From the NCBI RefSeq assembly GCF_013140855.1, contig NZ_JABBPG010000001.1, positions 930,001 through 994,000 of the forward strand: a stretch of DNA of 64,000 nucleotides, in the 5' to 3' direction. Under the pieces are notes generated by a model. That model ran no database searches, was not told where the DNA came from, and saw only the letters and a program-made list of their open reading frames with translations. Shown here piece by piece: positions 19,764 to 29,098 of the stretch (its first letter is position 1; each line of letters starts with the position of its first letter). This stretch comes from Pseudoalteromonas caenipelagi (lineage in GTDB: Bacteria > Pseudomonadota > Gammaproteobacteria > Enterobacterales > Alteromonadaceae). A program made the position numbers and the translations under genes.

Positions 19764-19872
19764 TGTTTTTTTTAATATTTTTTTAAAATAACGACCAAAA
19801 GCACATTTTTAACGTACATAACTGCACTTACATAGCTCACACAAAGCACATATGGTTTACCTTAATTAGGTG

Positions 19873-19878
19873 TATAAT
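19873..19878 (+). promoter_or_regulatory. Likely -10 element of nadB
   Basis: A perfect TATAAT lies 60 bp before the nadB ATG. No good -35 hexamer is present at the right distance, so activation or an atypical promoter is possible. Confidence 0.4.
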
Positions 19879-19937
19879 AGCAAAAGATGATGCAACTAGC
19901 TGTATGTAGCGCATAGAAAAAGTGAAGATCTAAACAC

Positions 19938-21533
19938 ATGAAGTCAAATAAAAACCATAATACCGACGTCGTCGTTATCGGAAGCGGCGCTGCGGGTTTA
20001 AGCTTAGCACTGTCTTTAGCAAACCACTGTCATGTTACCGTGATAAGTAAGGGCGATTTAAAAGAAGGCTCCACACTGTATGCACAAGGCGGCATCGCTG
20101 CGGTATTTGACAAAAAAAATGACAGTATTGAGTCCCATGTTGAAGACACATTGGCTGCAGGTGCTGGTCTATGTGACCGTGATGCTGTTCATTATACCGC
20201 AAGTAACGCAAAAAACTGTTTAAAATGGCTTATCGAACAAGGAGTGCCATTTGACGTAGAATTTGATAGCAAAGGTAAAGAAAGATTTCACCTTACACGT
20301 GAGGGCGGCCACAGCCACAGGCGTATTTTACATGCTGCCGATGCTACAGGTAAAGCAGTGCAAACTACGTTAGTAAGCCAAGTCCAAGCACACAGCAATA
20401 TCACTTTACTTGAGCAACACAATGCCATCGATCTTATTTGCGACAAAACCAGCGATCAGAGACGTATAAAAGGCGTTTATGTGTTCAATAGGCGAAAAGA
20501 CCGCGTAGAGACAATCTCAGCTAAGTTTGTGGCGTTAGCAACCGGTGGCGCTAGTAAAGTATACTTATATACATCAAATCCTGATGTCTCTAGTGGCGAT
20601 GGCATTGCCATGGCATGGCGCGCTGGTTGCAAGGTTGCGAACATGGAATTTAACCAATTCCACCCCACCAGCCTCTACCATCCAGAGCTGCAAAACTTCT
20701 TGATCACCGAAGCCATGCGTGGTGAAGGTGCATTACTAAAACGCCCTGACGGCACCCGTTTTATGCCCGATTTCGATGACCGTGAAGAGTTGGCACCTCG
20801 AGATATCGTGGCCAGAGCCATTGACTATGAGATGAAACGCTTAGGTGCAAATTGTGTGTATCTGGACATTTCGCACAAAGACAAAGATTTTATTATTGAG
20901 CATTTTCCTACTATTTATGCAAAATGTCTGAGTGTTGGCTTAGATATTACGAAAGAATCGATTCCCGTTGTGCCCGCGGCGCATTACACATGTGGTGGAG
21001 TTGTCACTGACTTCAATGGTAAAACCGACATTGACAACTTGTATGCAGTAGGTGAAGTTGCTTATACCGGTTTGCACGGCGCAAATCGTATGGCCAGCAA
21101 TTCATTGTTGGAATGCATCGTTTTTGCCCATGCAGCCGCCAAAGACATTTTATCAAAAATTAAAACGAGTCCACAGCCTCCACAGTTGCCTGAATGGGAT
21201 GAAAGCCAAGTTAACGATTCGGATGAGGAAGTCGTGATCACCCATAACTGGCATGAGTTAAGGTTATTTATGTGGGACTATGTTGGTATTGTACGCTCCA
21301 CCAAACGATTAGAACGAGCGCTACGTCGCGTAGAGCTTCTACAACAAGAAATTCACGAATACTATGCACATTTTAGGGTATCAAATAATCTACTTGAGCT
21401 TAGAAACCTAGTACAAGTGGCGGAGCTCATCATCCGCTGTGCTTTAGAGCGCAAAGAAAGTAGAGGTTTACACTACACCATTGACTACCCACAACAGAAT
21501 GACGCACCTCAGCCTACGATTTTAAAGCCTTAA
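19938..21533 (+). CDS. nadB: L-aspartate oxidase
   Basis: 531 residues. NadB oxidises L-aspartate to iminoaspartate with FAD, the first step of de novo NAD synthesis; NadA would use the product. The FAD-binding motif [16 protein letters not shown] is at about 11-26. The substrate-site region [15 protein letters not shown] and the Arg of RDIVARAID are present. It is divergent from rpoE, a conserved arrangement. The stop overlaps that of the convergent ygfX-like gene by 4 bp. Confidence 0.97.
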   Translation: MKSNKNHNTDVVVIGSGAAGLSLALSLANHCHVTVISKGDLKEGSTLYAQGGIAAVFDKKNDSIESHVEDTLAAGAGLCDRDAVHYTASNAKNCLKWLIEQGVPFDVEFDSKGKERFHLTREGGHSHRRILHAADATGKAVQTTLVSQVQAHSNITLLEQHNAIDLICDKTSDQRRIKGVYVFNRRKDRVETISAKFVALATGGASKVYLYTSNPDVSSGDGIAMAWRAGCKVANMEFNQFHPTSLYHPELQNFLITEAMRGEGALLKRPDGTRFMPDFDDREELAPRDIVARAIDYEMKRLGANCVYLDISHKDKDFIIEHFPTIYAKCLSVGLDITKESIPVVPAAHYTCGGVVTDFNGKTDIDNLYAVGEVAYTGLHGANRMASNSLLECIVFAHAAAKDILSKIKTSPQPPQLPEWDESQVNDSDEEVVITHNWHELRLFMWDYVGIVRSTKRLERALRRVELLQQEIHEYYAHFRVSNNLLELRNLVQVAELIIRCALERKESRGLHYTIDYPQQNDAPQPTILKP

Positions 21534-21955
21534 GTCCTAATAGTATCGTGAGCAAAGCACACTCGGCACAAGTGAGACCAATCTTGTGCCGATAAAGCCC
21601 ATTGGCCTATCAATACACGCTGGCGAGCGCCAGAATAATCTGTCACTTGCAAACATAATATATTGATAAATAACTGAGCACTCGACACTTTTCCAACTAA
21701 ATATAAAGCGCCTTGAAATTCAATATAATTATCAGATTCAGTGATTAAAATAGTGCCGCTGGATGGGGTGCTTTTTCGACATTGCTGCAGGCATATTTTA
21801 TATCCAACATAGCCCAAAACAATTGCTGAAAAGATCATATGATACGAAGGAAACAGCATCACACATATAAAAGTAACACTCGCAAATAAGGCCACAAATG
21901 GTTTGTGGCCTAGTATGTTATTTTTAAATACGAACTTATACGCGGACTCGGTCAA
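21530..21955 (-). CDS. YgfX/CptA-like membrane protein
   Basis: 141 residues with two adjacent N-terminal membrane segments (about 18-36 and 38-54) and a soluble C-terminal part containing [10 protein letters not shown]. It lies directly downstream of sdhE and starts at a TTG inside its end, overlapping by 20 bp; the next in-frame Met would lose the first membrane segment. In E. coli the YgfX (CptA) partner has been described as a toxin affecting the cytoskeleton, with SdhE as the supposed antitoxin; the physiological role is disputed. Confidence 0.75.
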   Translation of the reverse strand: MTESAYKFVFKNNILGHKPFVALFASVTFICVMLFPSYHMIFSAIVLGYVGYKICLQQCRKSTPSSGTILITESDNYIEFQGALYLVGKVSSAQLFINILCLQVTDYSGARQRVLIGQWALSAQDWSHLCRVCFAHDTIRT

Positions 21956-22187
21956 GGATCAATTTAACCATGGCATTTAGTTCTGCATCGGGGCAAGTTT
22001 CATGTCCCATAAACCATGCAAATAAATCAGGGTCTTCCACGGCGAGTAAACGTTGGAATACCAATTTATCAGCCTCGCTTAAGGCATCATAAGCTTCGTC
22101 AACAAATGGCCCCAACAATACGTCTAGCTCCAACATACCACGTCGACAAGCCCATTTTGTGCGAGACTTTGAATACAGCTCTGCCAT
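21936..22187 (-). CDS. sdhE: FAD assembly factor SdhE
   Basis: The ATG at 22187 gives an 83-residue protein of normal family length, with SD AAGGG 7 bp upstream; the longer frame from 22271 is upstream noise. SdhE helps attach FAD covalently to the succinate dehydrogenase flavoprotein. The family motif is RRGMLELDVLLGPFV near the N-terminus, with ExxD-type acidic helix LLAVEDPDLFAWFMG. Confidence 0.93.
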   Translation of the reverse strand: MAELYSKSRTKWACRRGMLELDVLLGPFVDEAYDALSEADKLVFQRLLAVEDPDLFAWFMGHETCPDAELNAMVKLILDRVRV

Positions 22188-22378
22188 TTCAATACCCTTA
22201 TCTGTAATTTTTTTAATTATACTAGACAAATTATATCTTAGTTTAGCCCCAGAGACACCCGCCTTCGCCACAAAAACATGCTGTCGAATAGTCTTAAGAG
22301 ATTTCTTTTAGCATCAGCATTTAAGCGCATGTCGATATGAGTTAACATTACCCCATTCTCTCTTTAAGGATTAATTTT

Positions 22379-23293
22379 ATGTCACTCATAAGTGCTGTTA
22401 ATCTACCATACAAGGTAATTACTGTTTCAGGGCCTGAGCAACTGAGTTATTTGCATGGTCAGCTAACCCAAGATATGAACTTGATTACTGAGCAAAACTT
22501 TATGTGGGCAGGTCATTGCAGTCCAAAAGGCAAGTTGTGGGGAGTGTTTCGACTGTTCAAATATCAGCAAAGCTTTATGTTGCTTGGTTCTGAGCCTGAA
22601 ATTGACGCATCTACAAGAGAACTAAAAAAGTATGGCGTCTTTGCAAAGGTAAATATTGAGCCTTTAAATAATGCCAAAATAGTAGGAATTCACAGCTCCC
22701 AATTGAACAATGTATGTGATTTGCTAGGCTTAAATTTTTCACAGCAGCAAAGCGCATGTGATTTTGGCGACAACAAAGCGATAAAGCTTGATGATACGAG
22801 ACTCATTTTAATTATTAGTGACAGCTACGAGTTGCCTGCTGACATTGAAGTAAGTAATGACCCAAGTGTATTTATTGAAGCTGGTATTCTCGCAGGCGAG
22901 CCACAAATCAATGCGCAGAATATTGAAGAGTTTGTGCCACAGATGATTAACCTACAAGCGTTAAATGGTATCAGCTTTAAAAAAGGCTGTTATACAGGTC
23001 AAGAAACCGTAGCGAGAATGCGCTATCTTGGTAAAAACAAGCGCGCTATGTATATCGTGCAAGGCGAGTCGACCAGCCCACTTGAAGAAAGTGAGTTAGA
23101 ACTGCAGCTTGGTGATAATTGGCGTCGTGCAGGCAAAGTAGTGCATCAGGTTTTTAACCCAGCAAATAATACTTACAGTGCATTAGCCGTTCTTCCCAAC
23201 GACACTGAACAATCGGCACTGTTACGTGCAAAAAATTCACCCGAGGTAGCATTGAAAATATTACCTCTCCCCTATTCTCTAGATGACCAATAA
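22379..23293 (+). CDS. ygfZ: tRNA-modifying/iron-sulfur protein YgfZ
   Basis: 304 residues. YgfZ is a folate-binding GcvT-like protein that supports iron-sulfur enzymes such as MiaB. The signature KKGCYTGQETVARMRYLGK is at about 200-218 with the conserved Cys. It is divergent from sdhE, as in many relatives. The miaE locus in this window acts on the product of MiaB, though it is 29 kb away. Confidence 0.94.
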   Translation: MSLISAVNLPYKVITVSGPEQLSYLHGQLTQDMNLITEQNFMWAGHCSPKGKLWGVFRLFKYQQSFMLLGSEPEIDASTRELKKYGVFAKVNIEPLNNAKIVGIHSSQLNNVCDLLGLNFSQQQSACDFGDNKAIKLDDTRLILIISDSYELPADIEVSNDPSVFIEAGILAGEPQINAQNIEEFVPQMINLQALNGISFKKGCYTGQETVARMRYLGKNKRAMYIVQGESTSPLEESELELQLGDNWRRAGKVVHQVFNPANNTYSALAVLPNDTEQSALLRAKNSPEVALKILPLPYSLDDQ

Positions 23294-23305
23294 ACGGGAT
23301 ATATT

Positions 23306-23791
23306 ATGAAAATCGCACCAAACAAAGTGGTAAGAATGCATTACTCTGTATTAGATAATGACAACAACACCATTGATAACTCTTTTGATGGTGAGCCACT
23401 GGTGTTTATCGTGGGTACTGGCTATTTGATCCAAGGCCTAGAAGATGCGCTTATTGATAAGCAAGCTGGCGACAAACTAAGTGTAACTGTTGAGCCAGAG
23501 CAAGGCTACGGTGAGCGCCATGATAACCTGATGCAAGCAGTGCCAAAATCTATGTTTGATGGCATGGAAATCGAAGTGGGTATGCAATTTAGAGCAACGA
23601 CTGACGATGGCGACCAAATGGTAATGATCATCGATATCCAAGATGAAGAAGTGATAGTCGATGGTAACCACCCGTTGTCAGGGATCACACTTAATTTTGA
23701 CGTAGAAATTTTAGAAGTACGTGATGCTACCGATGACGAGCTTGCACATGGCCACGTACATGGTGAAGGTGGCTGTGGTCACGACCACTAA
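23306..23791 (+). CDS. slyD: FKBP-type peptidyl-prolyl isomerase SlyD
   Basis: 161 residues. SlyD is a prolyl isomerase and chaperone that can also handle nickel. The FKBP part starts MKIAPNKVVRMHYSV and includes LIQGLEDAL; the inserted flap domain is about 70-125. The short His-rich tail HGHVHGEGGCGHDH is a metal-binding end, much shorter than that of E. coli SlyD. It is 12 bp after ygfZ and followed by a strong terminator. Confidence 0.92.
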   Translation: MKIAPNKVVRMHYSVLDNDNNTIDNSFDGEPLVFIVGTGYLIQGLEDALIDKQAGDKLSVTVEPEQGYGERHDNLMQAVPKSMFDGMEIEVGMQFRATTDDGDQMVMIIDIQDEEVIVDGNHPLSGITLNFDVEILEVRDATDDELAHGHVHGEGGCGHDH

Positions 23792-23805
23792 GCGATATGC
23801 TTATG

Positions 23806-23830
23806 AACAAGCGCCTACTCGGCGCTTGTT
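23806..23830 (+). terminator. Terminator after slyD
   Basis: AACAAGCGCC (23806-23815) and GGCGCTTGTT (23821-23830) form a perfect 10-bp stem with a 5-nt loop, followed by ATTTTTT. The convergent gene's stop codon lies in the stem. Confidence 0.85.
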
Positions 23831-24255
23831 ATTTTTTCACTCAATACTTCGAGTAAACCTGCTTGGTCATTAGTTCCCAAACGATACTTCATACCGTCCG
23901 GTAAGCTTACTTCAATGGCACTGAACCCTGACGCTGAATAAACCCACCCGTCGTTGGTTATACGCATACCGATGCCATGGCGTAGTGAATTTGTAACCCC
24001 TTTTATTTCTTCAATTTCATCAAAGCTAAGAGTTTTCTTGGCTACGCCTGGGCCAAACCACCAGCTTAAAGTTTGCTGTTCTTTGTTCACTTCTATTGTT
24101 AGGCCATAAAACAAACATGCTAATACCGCTATAATAATACCGAAAACAAGCACTACCACATTGTAACCCAGTAGCCATGTCGCCAATATTAAGAAACTTG
24201 CTATCCACGCCAGAATAGCCATGATTGCCCATGAAAATTGGGTATGACGGTACAT
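23815..24255 (-). CDS. Hypothetical small membrane protein (PH-like tail)
   Basis: 146 residues with two membrane segments (about 10-28 and 31-50), then a soluble domain of about 90 residues with the alternation of strands seen in bacterial PH-like domains (LSFDEIEEIKGV, YRLGTNDQAGLLEVL). No function can be assigned. It follows the outer-membrane protein gene at 24267 by 11 bp and is probably cotranscribed. Confidence 0.6.
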   Translation of the reverse strand: MYRHTQFSWAIMAILAWIASFLILATWLLGYNVVVLVFGIIIAVLACLFYGLTIEVNKEQQTLSWWFGPGVAKKTLSFDEIEEIKGVTNSLRHGIGMRITNDGWVYSASGFSAIEVSLPDGMKYRLGTNDQAGLLEVLSEKITSAE

Positions 24256-24266
24256 AAATTTCCTCT

Positions 24267-25091
24267 TTAAAAGCTGTAAACCAACGTGGCACCAAGCTCA
24301 GTATCAGCTTTTACCTTGTCTTCTTCTGGTTGTGAATTATAACGATAGCTATATGATATTCTCAACGATACGCCTCCTAAAACCTGACTTACAATTGCGG
24401 TTTCACTGATCATGCGGTCGTTTAATCCGGACAGTGAAATTTCCATACTCACGTCTTGATTAAAGCGCGTACGCTTAGAAATATTCCTCTCCCACTGCAA
24501 TGCAATACGAACAAGCTGACCCTGTTTTAGTCGTGATTCACCTTCAGGCAGCTCGGTCTCATCGTCTGTTTTTGACAAATATAAACCCGGACCAATATCA
24601 AAATCTACGGTGTCTTTTCGACTCTCAAATAAACGATTCCCATACCCCAACGCCACTGTCGCTGTGTAGTCTTTACCGCTGAATTTATCATTTAGATAAT
24701 CTGCGTACAGGAAAAATGACTCATTATCTTGACCAACTTTATAGTTTCCCTGTGCGGAAACAAAGTATTTAGACGCAGAGACTTCATGTTGACCATTATC
24801 ATTGGCATCATCTTCACGGTACAAAGCATCTAATTTGAATTGATTTCGCCACTGTGTAAAATCTTGGTAAATGTTGCTTTTTAGTTTAAACGCAGTGCTC
24901 TTTTTATTACCATTATTGGCAATAAAGCCAAACTCAAGATCCCCATACAACACATCCCCTTGATGCTTCTGATGGATTTCTTCGTCTGACAGCTCGCCAT
25001 ATTTATGAAAATCTTTCAATGGATCTGAGGCGTAGCTTTCTATTGCTAATAATAAGCTAAACAAACACAAAATTATTTTAATATACTGCAC
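24267..25091 (-). CDS. DUF481-type outer membrane beta-barrel protein
   Basis: 274 residues with a signal peptide (MQYIKIILCLFSLLLAIESYA). The body alternates polar and aromatic residues in amphipathic strands and ends in VYSF, a typical C-terminal aromatic signature for outer-membrane insertion. The pattern (GDLEFGFIANNGNKKSTAFKLKS near the start, KRTRFNQDVSMEISL) fits DUF481 proteins, whose role is unknown. Confidence 0.75.
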   Translation of the reverse strand: MQYIKIILCLFSLLLAIESYASDPLKDFHKYGELSDEEIHQKHQGDVLYGDLEFGFIANNGNKKSTAFKLKSNIYQDFTQWRNQFKLDALYREDDANDNGQHEVSASKYFVSAQGNYKVGQDNESFFLYADYLNDKFSGKDYTATVALGYGNRLFESRKDTVDFDIGPGLYLSKTDDETELPEGESRLKQGQLVRIALQWERNISKRTRFNQDVSMEISLSGLNDRMISETAIVSQVLGGVSLRISYSYRYNSQPEEDKVKADTELGATLVYSF

Positions 25092-25118
25092 AACTTCACA
25101 ACGACTATTTTAAAGGGG

Positions 25119-25442
25119 TTACTCAGACTCGCTTTGCTTCCACAAAACATGACAAAACGGTGCATCAATATCTCTGCTAATCAGAATTTTTGCGAGCACC
25201 TCATCACCATCTTCGTATTCAATACCGACGAGCACTTGTACAAAATGCTCAGGCTCAATCTCTAACGCTACCAATTCCTGCCAGCTTTCGTCTGGCTCGC
25301 TATCTTCTATAAAACCATAGTCTTCATGATGCAGGTTAAACTGTTCAATATCTTGCTCTGATAAATTCTCAGGTGCGAGTTGTTGAAAAATTTCATATGC
25401 TTGGTGGGTTACTTCTTCAACACTACAAAGACGGGCTGACAT
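25119..25442 (-). CDS. Hypothetical acidic protein
   Basis: 107 residues, very acidic, no signal peptide and no membrane segment. I do not recognise the family. The compact sequence with a Trp near each end and HVLWKQ at the C-terminus suggests a small globular cytoplasmic protein. It lies 27 bp upstream of the DUF481 gene on the same strand. Confidence 0.55.
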   Translation of the reverse strand: MSARLCSVEEVTHQAYEIFQQLAPENLSEQDIEQFNLHHEDYGFIEDSEPDESWQELVALEIEPEHFVQVLVGIEYEDGDEVLAKILISRDIDAPFCHVLWKQSESE

Positions 25443-25606
25443 GGTTGAGACTCTCTAAATTAATGCATTCATTGCTATGATAGCAAAATCATAAAATTAA
25501 AGGCCACGATGTTTCGTTAAATAAGCAAATTTATCTGCTGAAATTACGATTGCTAGAATATAAACTCTAAACAAGACAATAATTATAACCATAACAGGAT
25601 TTTATA

Positions 25607-26398
25607 ATGCTCCGTGTAGAACACCGCGATAATGTGGCTTGGGTTACGCTCAACCGCCCAGAAAAACAAAATGCACTCACCTTTGAGATGTTTATTGCCA
25701 TTGATAAAACGATTAAACAACTCAAAAATAACCGTCAAATCAGAGCCGTGGTTATTCAAGGCGCTGGAGGGAATTTTTGTTCGGGGCTAGACGTAAAGTC
25801 AGTCATGAAAAAGCCTTCTGCAATTCTTAGGCTACTGTTTAAGTGGTTACCCGGCAATGCTAACTTAGCACAACGTGTCTGTCTTGCATGGCGAAACCTG
25901 CCCATACCTGTTATCGCTTTGATTGATGGTAATTGTTTTGGCGGCGGTTTACATATCGCCCTTGGCGCTGACTATCGTATTACAACAAGTAGCGCACAGC
26001 TGGCTATCATGGAGTCTAAATGGGGATTGTGTCCAGATATGGGCTCAGGTCCTCTGCTTCCTGCAATACTTAGCTATGATCAAGCATTAAAACTTGCTTG
26101 GCTAGGAACAACGATCAGTGGTGAGCAAGCAGTACAATTAGGCTTAGCTTCAGAGGTAAGTGATAACTTACATGCAAGTTGCGATGATTTATTGCGCCGA
26201 TTACTTATTCGTTCACCAGACACACTTGCAGCTATAAAACGTGTTAACCAAACCGCTTATCAACAAAATCTCAGAGCAACATTAGCCAAAGAGACATTTT
26301 CCCAGATAAAGCTGCTACTTAATAAAAATACCAAAATTGCTATGCACAACGCCACCCATAATGAGCAAAAAACCTACGACGCGAGAAACAAGTGGTAA
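25607..26398 (+). CDS. Crotonase-family enoyl-CoA hydratase/isomerase
   Basis: 263 residues. The crotonase oxyanion hole is formed by NFCSGLDVKSV (about 61-71) and GNCFGGGLHIALGAD (about 107-121). A Glu in the hydratase position is seen in MESKWGLCPDMG. The substrate acyl-CoA cannot be told; no other fatty-acid gene is nearby. Wording near the active site (GLDVKSVMKKP) is like bacterial crotonases of unassigned substrate. Confidence 0.85.
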   Translation: MLRVEHRDNVAWVTLNRPEKQNALTFEMFIAIDKTIKQLKNNRQIRAVVIQGAGGNFCSGLDVKSVMKKPSAILRLLFKWLPGNANLAQRVCLAWRNLPIPVIALIDGNCFGGGLHIALGADYRITTSSAQLAIMESKWGLCPDMGSGPLLPAILSYDQALKLAWLGTTISGEQAVQLGLASEVSDNLHASCDDLLRRLLIRSPDTLAAIKRVNQTAYQQNLRATLAKETFSQIKLLLNKNTKIAMHNATHNEQKTYDARNKW

Positions 26399-26446
26399 TT
26401 TGGTCCAATAGTCACAGCTTACATAAATTAATTATTATGGACTTCT

Positions 26447-26830
26447 GTGAAGATGAATGATTGGGTAGCTTCGTTGCGTCAGCTTACTAAGTTCTTTATT
26501 GCTTTGGGCATTTTGTTGATGTGTTTGTACAGTGCTAAATTAATGGTTTTATGGTGGCAAATTCCGTTGCCTTCTCCGCTTGTCGCTATGCTCATTTTGC
26601 TGCTTTTGCTAGCCAGTAAAATTATGCAGCCTAGTTGGCTAGAACCTGCCTGTACACCCATTTTAAAGTACATGGCACTGTTCTTTATCCCAGCAGGCGT
26701 CGGCATTGTGCAATATACCTCTTTACTCGCCCTCTATTGGCCAGTCCTGTTATGCACTGTGATATTAGTGCCCGTTGTAGGCTTAACTTTAGTGGGGTTT
26801 GCAGCAAAAAAAGGACTGAAGAATGACTAG
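26447..26830 (+). CDS. CidA/LrgA-family membrane protein
   Basis: 127 residues with four hydrophobic segments and the family motif PLPSPLVAMLILLLLL at about 41-56. CidA/LrgA proteins resemble holins and, with LrgB-type partners, have been tied to cell lysis control and to pyruvate or glycolate transport. The first start codon is GTG at 26447; an ATG two codons later (26453) is possible. It overlaps the next gene by 8 bp. Confidence 0.88.
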   Translation: MKMNDWVASLRQLTKFFIALGILLMCLYSAKLMVLWWQIPLPSPLVAMLILLLLLASKIMQPSWLEPACTPILKYMALFFIPAGVGIVQYTSLLALYWPVLLCTVILVPVVGLTLVGFAAKKGLKND

Positions 26831-27509
26831 TTCAGCCTTGATTGTTATCTTGATCTGCGCCTTGTTTTATCTTTTTCGACGGATATATCGGTCTTATCCT
26901 GTTTCGTTATTAAACCCATTACTACTGTGTATTGTTAGCATCAGCACAGCATTATTAGCGCTGGATGTACAATACCAAGTATTCTTTTTGGCAGCTCAGC
27001 CAATACACTTTTTTTTAGAGGTTGCGGTAGTTGCTCTGGCCTACCCGCTGTACACACAGTTCCATGATATAAAAAGATACTTTGTGCATATCCTATTATG
27101 TAGTTTTATCGGTGTTAGCAGTGCCACAGTGATCGCATGGCTATTGTGTAAACTGTTTTTAGTCGATGAACAACTCAGTGCCTCACTTGCAGCTTTGTCT
27201 GTCACTACACCTATCACTATCATTGTGAGCCAAAGCCTCGGTGGGATGAGTGCTATCGCAGCCATAATGGTTATCTTAGTTGGCGTGTTCGGTGGTATAT
27301 TTGGTTTATCGTTACTAGAAAAATTGAATATTAAGCACCCAAAGGCACAAGGAATTGCGCTGGGCGTATCTTGCCATGCTATTGGCACCGCAAGCGCCTT
27401 AGAGCATCATCCAATCGCCGGAGCCTATGCATCCGCAGCTATGACCATAAGTGCTATCACAACTGCTATTTGGGTGCCGCCATTTTATACTTGGCTAACT
27501 ACACTTTGA
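26823..27509 (+). CDS. LrgB/CidB-family membrane protein
   Basis: 228 residues, multiple membrane segments. The family core is SVTTPITIIVSQSLGG (about 124-139) followed by GVSCHAIGTASALEH (about 181-195), both strongly conserved in LrgB/CidB. Together with the overlapping CidA/LrgA gene it forms the usual two-gene unit. The MscS gene 28 bp downstream suggests a shared envelope or osmotic function. Confidence 0.9.
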   Translation: MTSSALIVILICALFYLFRRIYRSYPVSLLNPLLLCIVSISTALLALDVQYQVFFLAAQPIHFFLEVAVVALAYPLYTQFHDIKRYFVHILLCSFIGVSSATVIAWLLCKLFLVDEQLSASLAALSVTTPITIIVSQSLGGMSAIAAIMVILVGVFGGIFGLSLLEKLNIKHPKAQGIALGVSCHAIGTASALEHHPIAGAYASAAMTISAITTAIWVPPFYTWLTTL

Positions 27510-27537
27510 ACGCCACGCATTAAACAAGGAAAACAAC

Positions 27538-28365
27538 GTGATCGAACAAGAAATAAAACAATTTGAACACTACTTTAACCTGATCAGAGACTATTTAGTT
27601 ACCTATAGCATGCAAGTGTTTGGCGCGATACTCATATTGCTTATTGGCCTTTGGGCTTCCAACCGGATATCTAAGATGGTTGAAGCGTTAATGCAGCGCC
27701 ACAACATTGACGTAACGCTGACCAACTTTATGAGTAATCTCGTAAAAGTACTCCTGATTGTCATGTTTGTGATCATCGCTTTAGGAAAAGTTGGCATCAG
27801 TGTGACCCCATTTGTAGCTGCCATTGGTGCCGCTTCGCTAGGTGCTGGTTTAGCGCTACAAGGTATGCTGTCAAACTATGGCTCTGGCTTTGCAATTATT
27901 GCCACTCGCCCGTTTATCGTGGGTGATACGATTCAACTTAAAGGGGTCAGCGGCCAAGTTAAAAAGATAGAACTGGGCCACACTATTTTAGTTAATGAAG
28001 AAAAGGTTGAAATAACCATTCCCAACAAGCACATCATTGGTGAAATATTGCACAACTCATTTGAGTATTCGCTAGTTAAAGGTGAAATTGGTATCGCCTA
28101 TCATAGTGATAGCGATGTCGCCATTAACGAAATAGTCAATGTGATTGTTTCTAATGATAAAGTAGCGCAAAGCCCGCAACCGCAGGTAGGCATTGAGCAG
28201 TTTGCTGATAGCGCGGTGATCATTAGCTACCGTTATTGGGTACCAACCACTCAAATTATTGAAACTAAGCTAGCTATCAATAAGCAAGTTTATCACGCAA
28301 TAAAAATGGCAGACATCGATATTCCATTCCCTCAACGGGTTGTTACGTTGCAAAAGGAATCATAA
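27538..28365 (+). CDS. MscS-type mechanosensitive channel (first of two)
   Basis: 275 residues starting at GTG with AAGGA 8 bp upstream. Membrane segments are at about 22-42, 62-82 and 85-110; the pore-lining helix is the Gly/Ala-rich GAASLGAGLALQG (about 96-108). A beta domain (GDTIQLKGVSGQV) and a C-terminal alpha/beta part ending IPFPQR follow. It opens on membrane tension to release solutes in osmotic downshift. Confidence 0.93.
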   Translation: MIEQEIKQFEHYFNLIRDYLVTYSMQVFGAILILLIGLWASNRISKMVEALMQRHNIDVTLTNFMSNLVKVLLIVMFVIIALGKVGISVTPFVAAIGAASLGAGLALQGMLSNYGSGFAIIATRPFIVGDTIQLKGVSGQVKKIELGHTILVNEEKVEITIPNKHIIGEILHNSFEYSLVKGEIGIAYHSDSDVAINEIVNVIVSNDKVAQSPQPQVGIEQFADSAVIISYRYWVPTTQIIETKLAINKQVYHAIKMADIDIPFPQRVVTLQKES

Positions 28366-28370
28366 AGAAA

Positions 28371-28388
28371 AGGCACCTTTCGGTGCCT
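28371..28388. terminator. Bidirectional terminator between mscS and the convergent gene
   Basis: AGGCACC (28371-28377), loop TTTC, GGTGCCT (28382-28388). The T-run is best on the minus strand (TTTCTTT), so it may stop the leftward gene at 28418 as well. Confidence 0.75.
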
Positions 28389-28417
28389 AATTGTTGGGAA
28401 GTCAATTTATTAAATGT

Positions 28418-28885
28418 TCAATAGACTAGCGTTTGCGCTAATGCTCGTGCTGCACTGTAATCTGACATCATACGGCACAATAGCTCATGACATGGCACAC
28501 TACCGTGGAGCAATTCTGTGTCCTCTAGAAAAAAAACCATTAGCGGGCCTCGTCGTATCACAACATGCATAGATAAAATACTATGTCCTTGACTTTGCAA
28601 GGCGTCAATCAGTGCTAGCTCATCATCTGACCAAGCACAATCAAAACTCGTTTCTAAACTCAACGCTCGCTCAGTTATTTCTTTGCAAACTAGTATGGTG
28701 TCAGCCTCACTAAAGGGTGATTTACGACGAGAATATAGCCTTATCTGTAAACCACTTTGTGCGACATGCCGAAAGGTAAACATTTTGCTATCAAGGTGGT
28801 TGAGCCCTTTATTCATGCCGTCTATAAATGCTGCTGTGTGATCAAAGTCAAACTTTATTACACCCTCAGCCATAGGCCTACTCAC
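28418..28885 (-). CDS. Hypothetical protein
   Basis: 155 residues, soluble, no signal peptide. I do not recognise it. It alternates predicted helices and strands and has Cys residues in ILVCKE, FDCAW and VPCHELLCRMM. It lies alone between two MscS genes on the minus strand, with terminator hairpins on both sides. Confidence 0.6.
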   Translation of the reverse strand: MSRPMAEGVIKFDFDHTAAFIDGMNKGLNHLDSKMFTFRHVAQSGLQIRLYSRRKSPFSEADTILVCKEITERALSLETSFDCAWSDDELALIDALQSQGHSILSMHVVIRRGPLMVFFLEDTELLHGSVPCHELLCRMMSDYSAARALAQTLVY

Positions 28886-29020
28886 CCATTTAAGTTACAC
28901 TAATTTAACTATAATGCTAATTTCATTTTATGCAAAATTAATTATTAACAGATTGACAACTAAAAATATCAAGGGTTAGTGCAATAAAAATAAAAACCCC
29001 ACTTTATCAAAAACTAAGTA

Positions 29021-29052
29021 AAAAAGAGCAAACCAAAATTTTGCTCTTTTTT
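29021..29052 (-). terminator. Terminator of the second mscS gene
   Basis: AAAAGAGCAAA and TTTTGCTCTTTT form a stem of about 11 bp with an A/C-rich loop, flanked by A- and T-runs, 47 bp past the stop at 29099. Confidence 0.8.
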
Positions 29053-29098
29053 ACTTTTACATTCGACTAAAGACTAATGCTCGCCTTTTATTATTTAA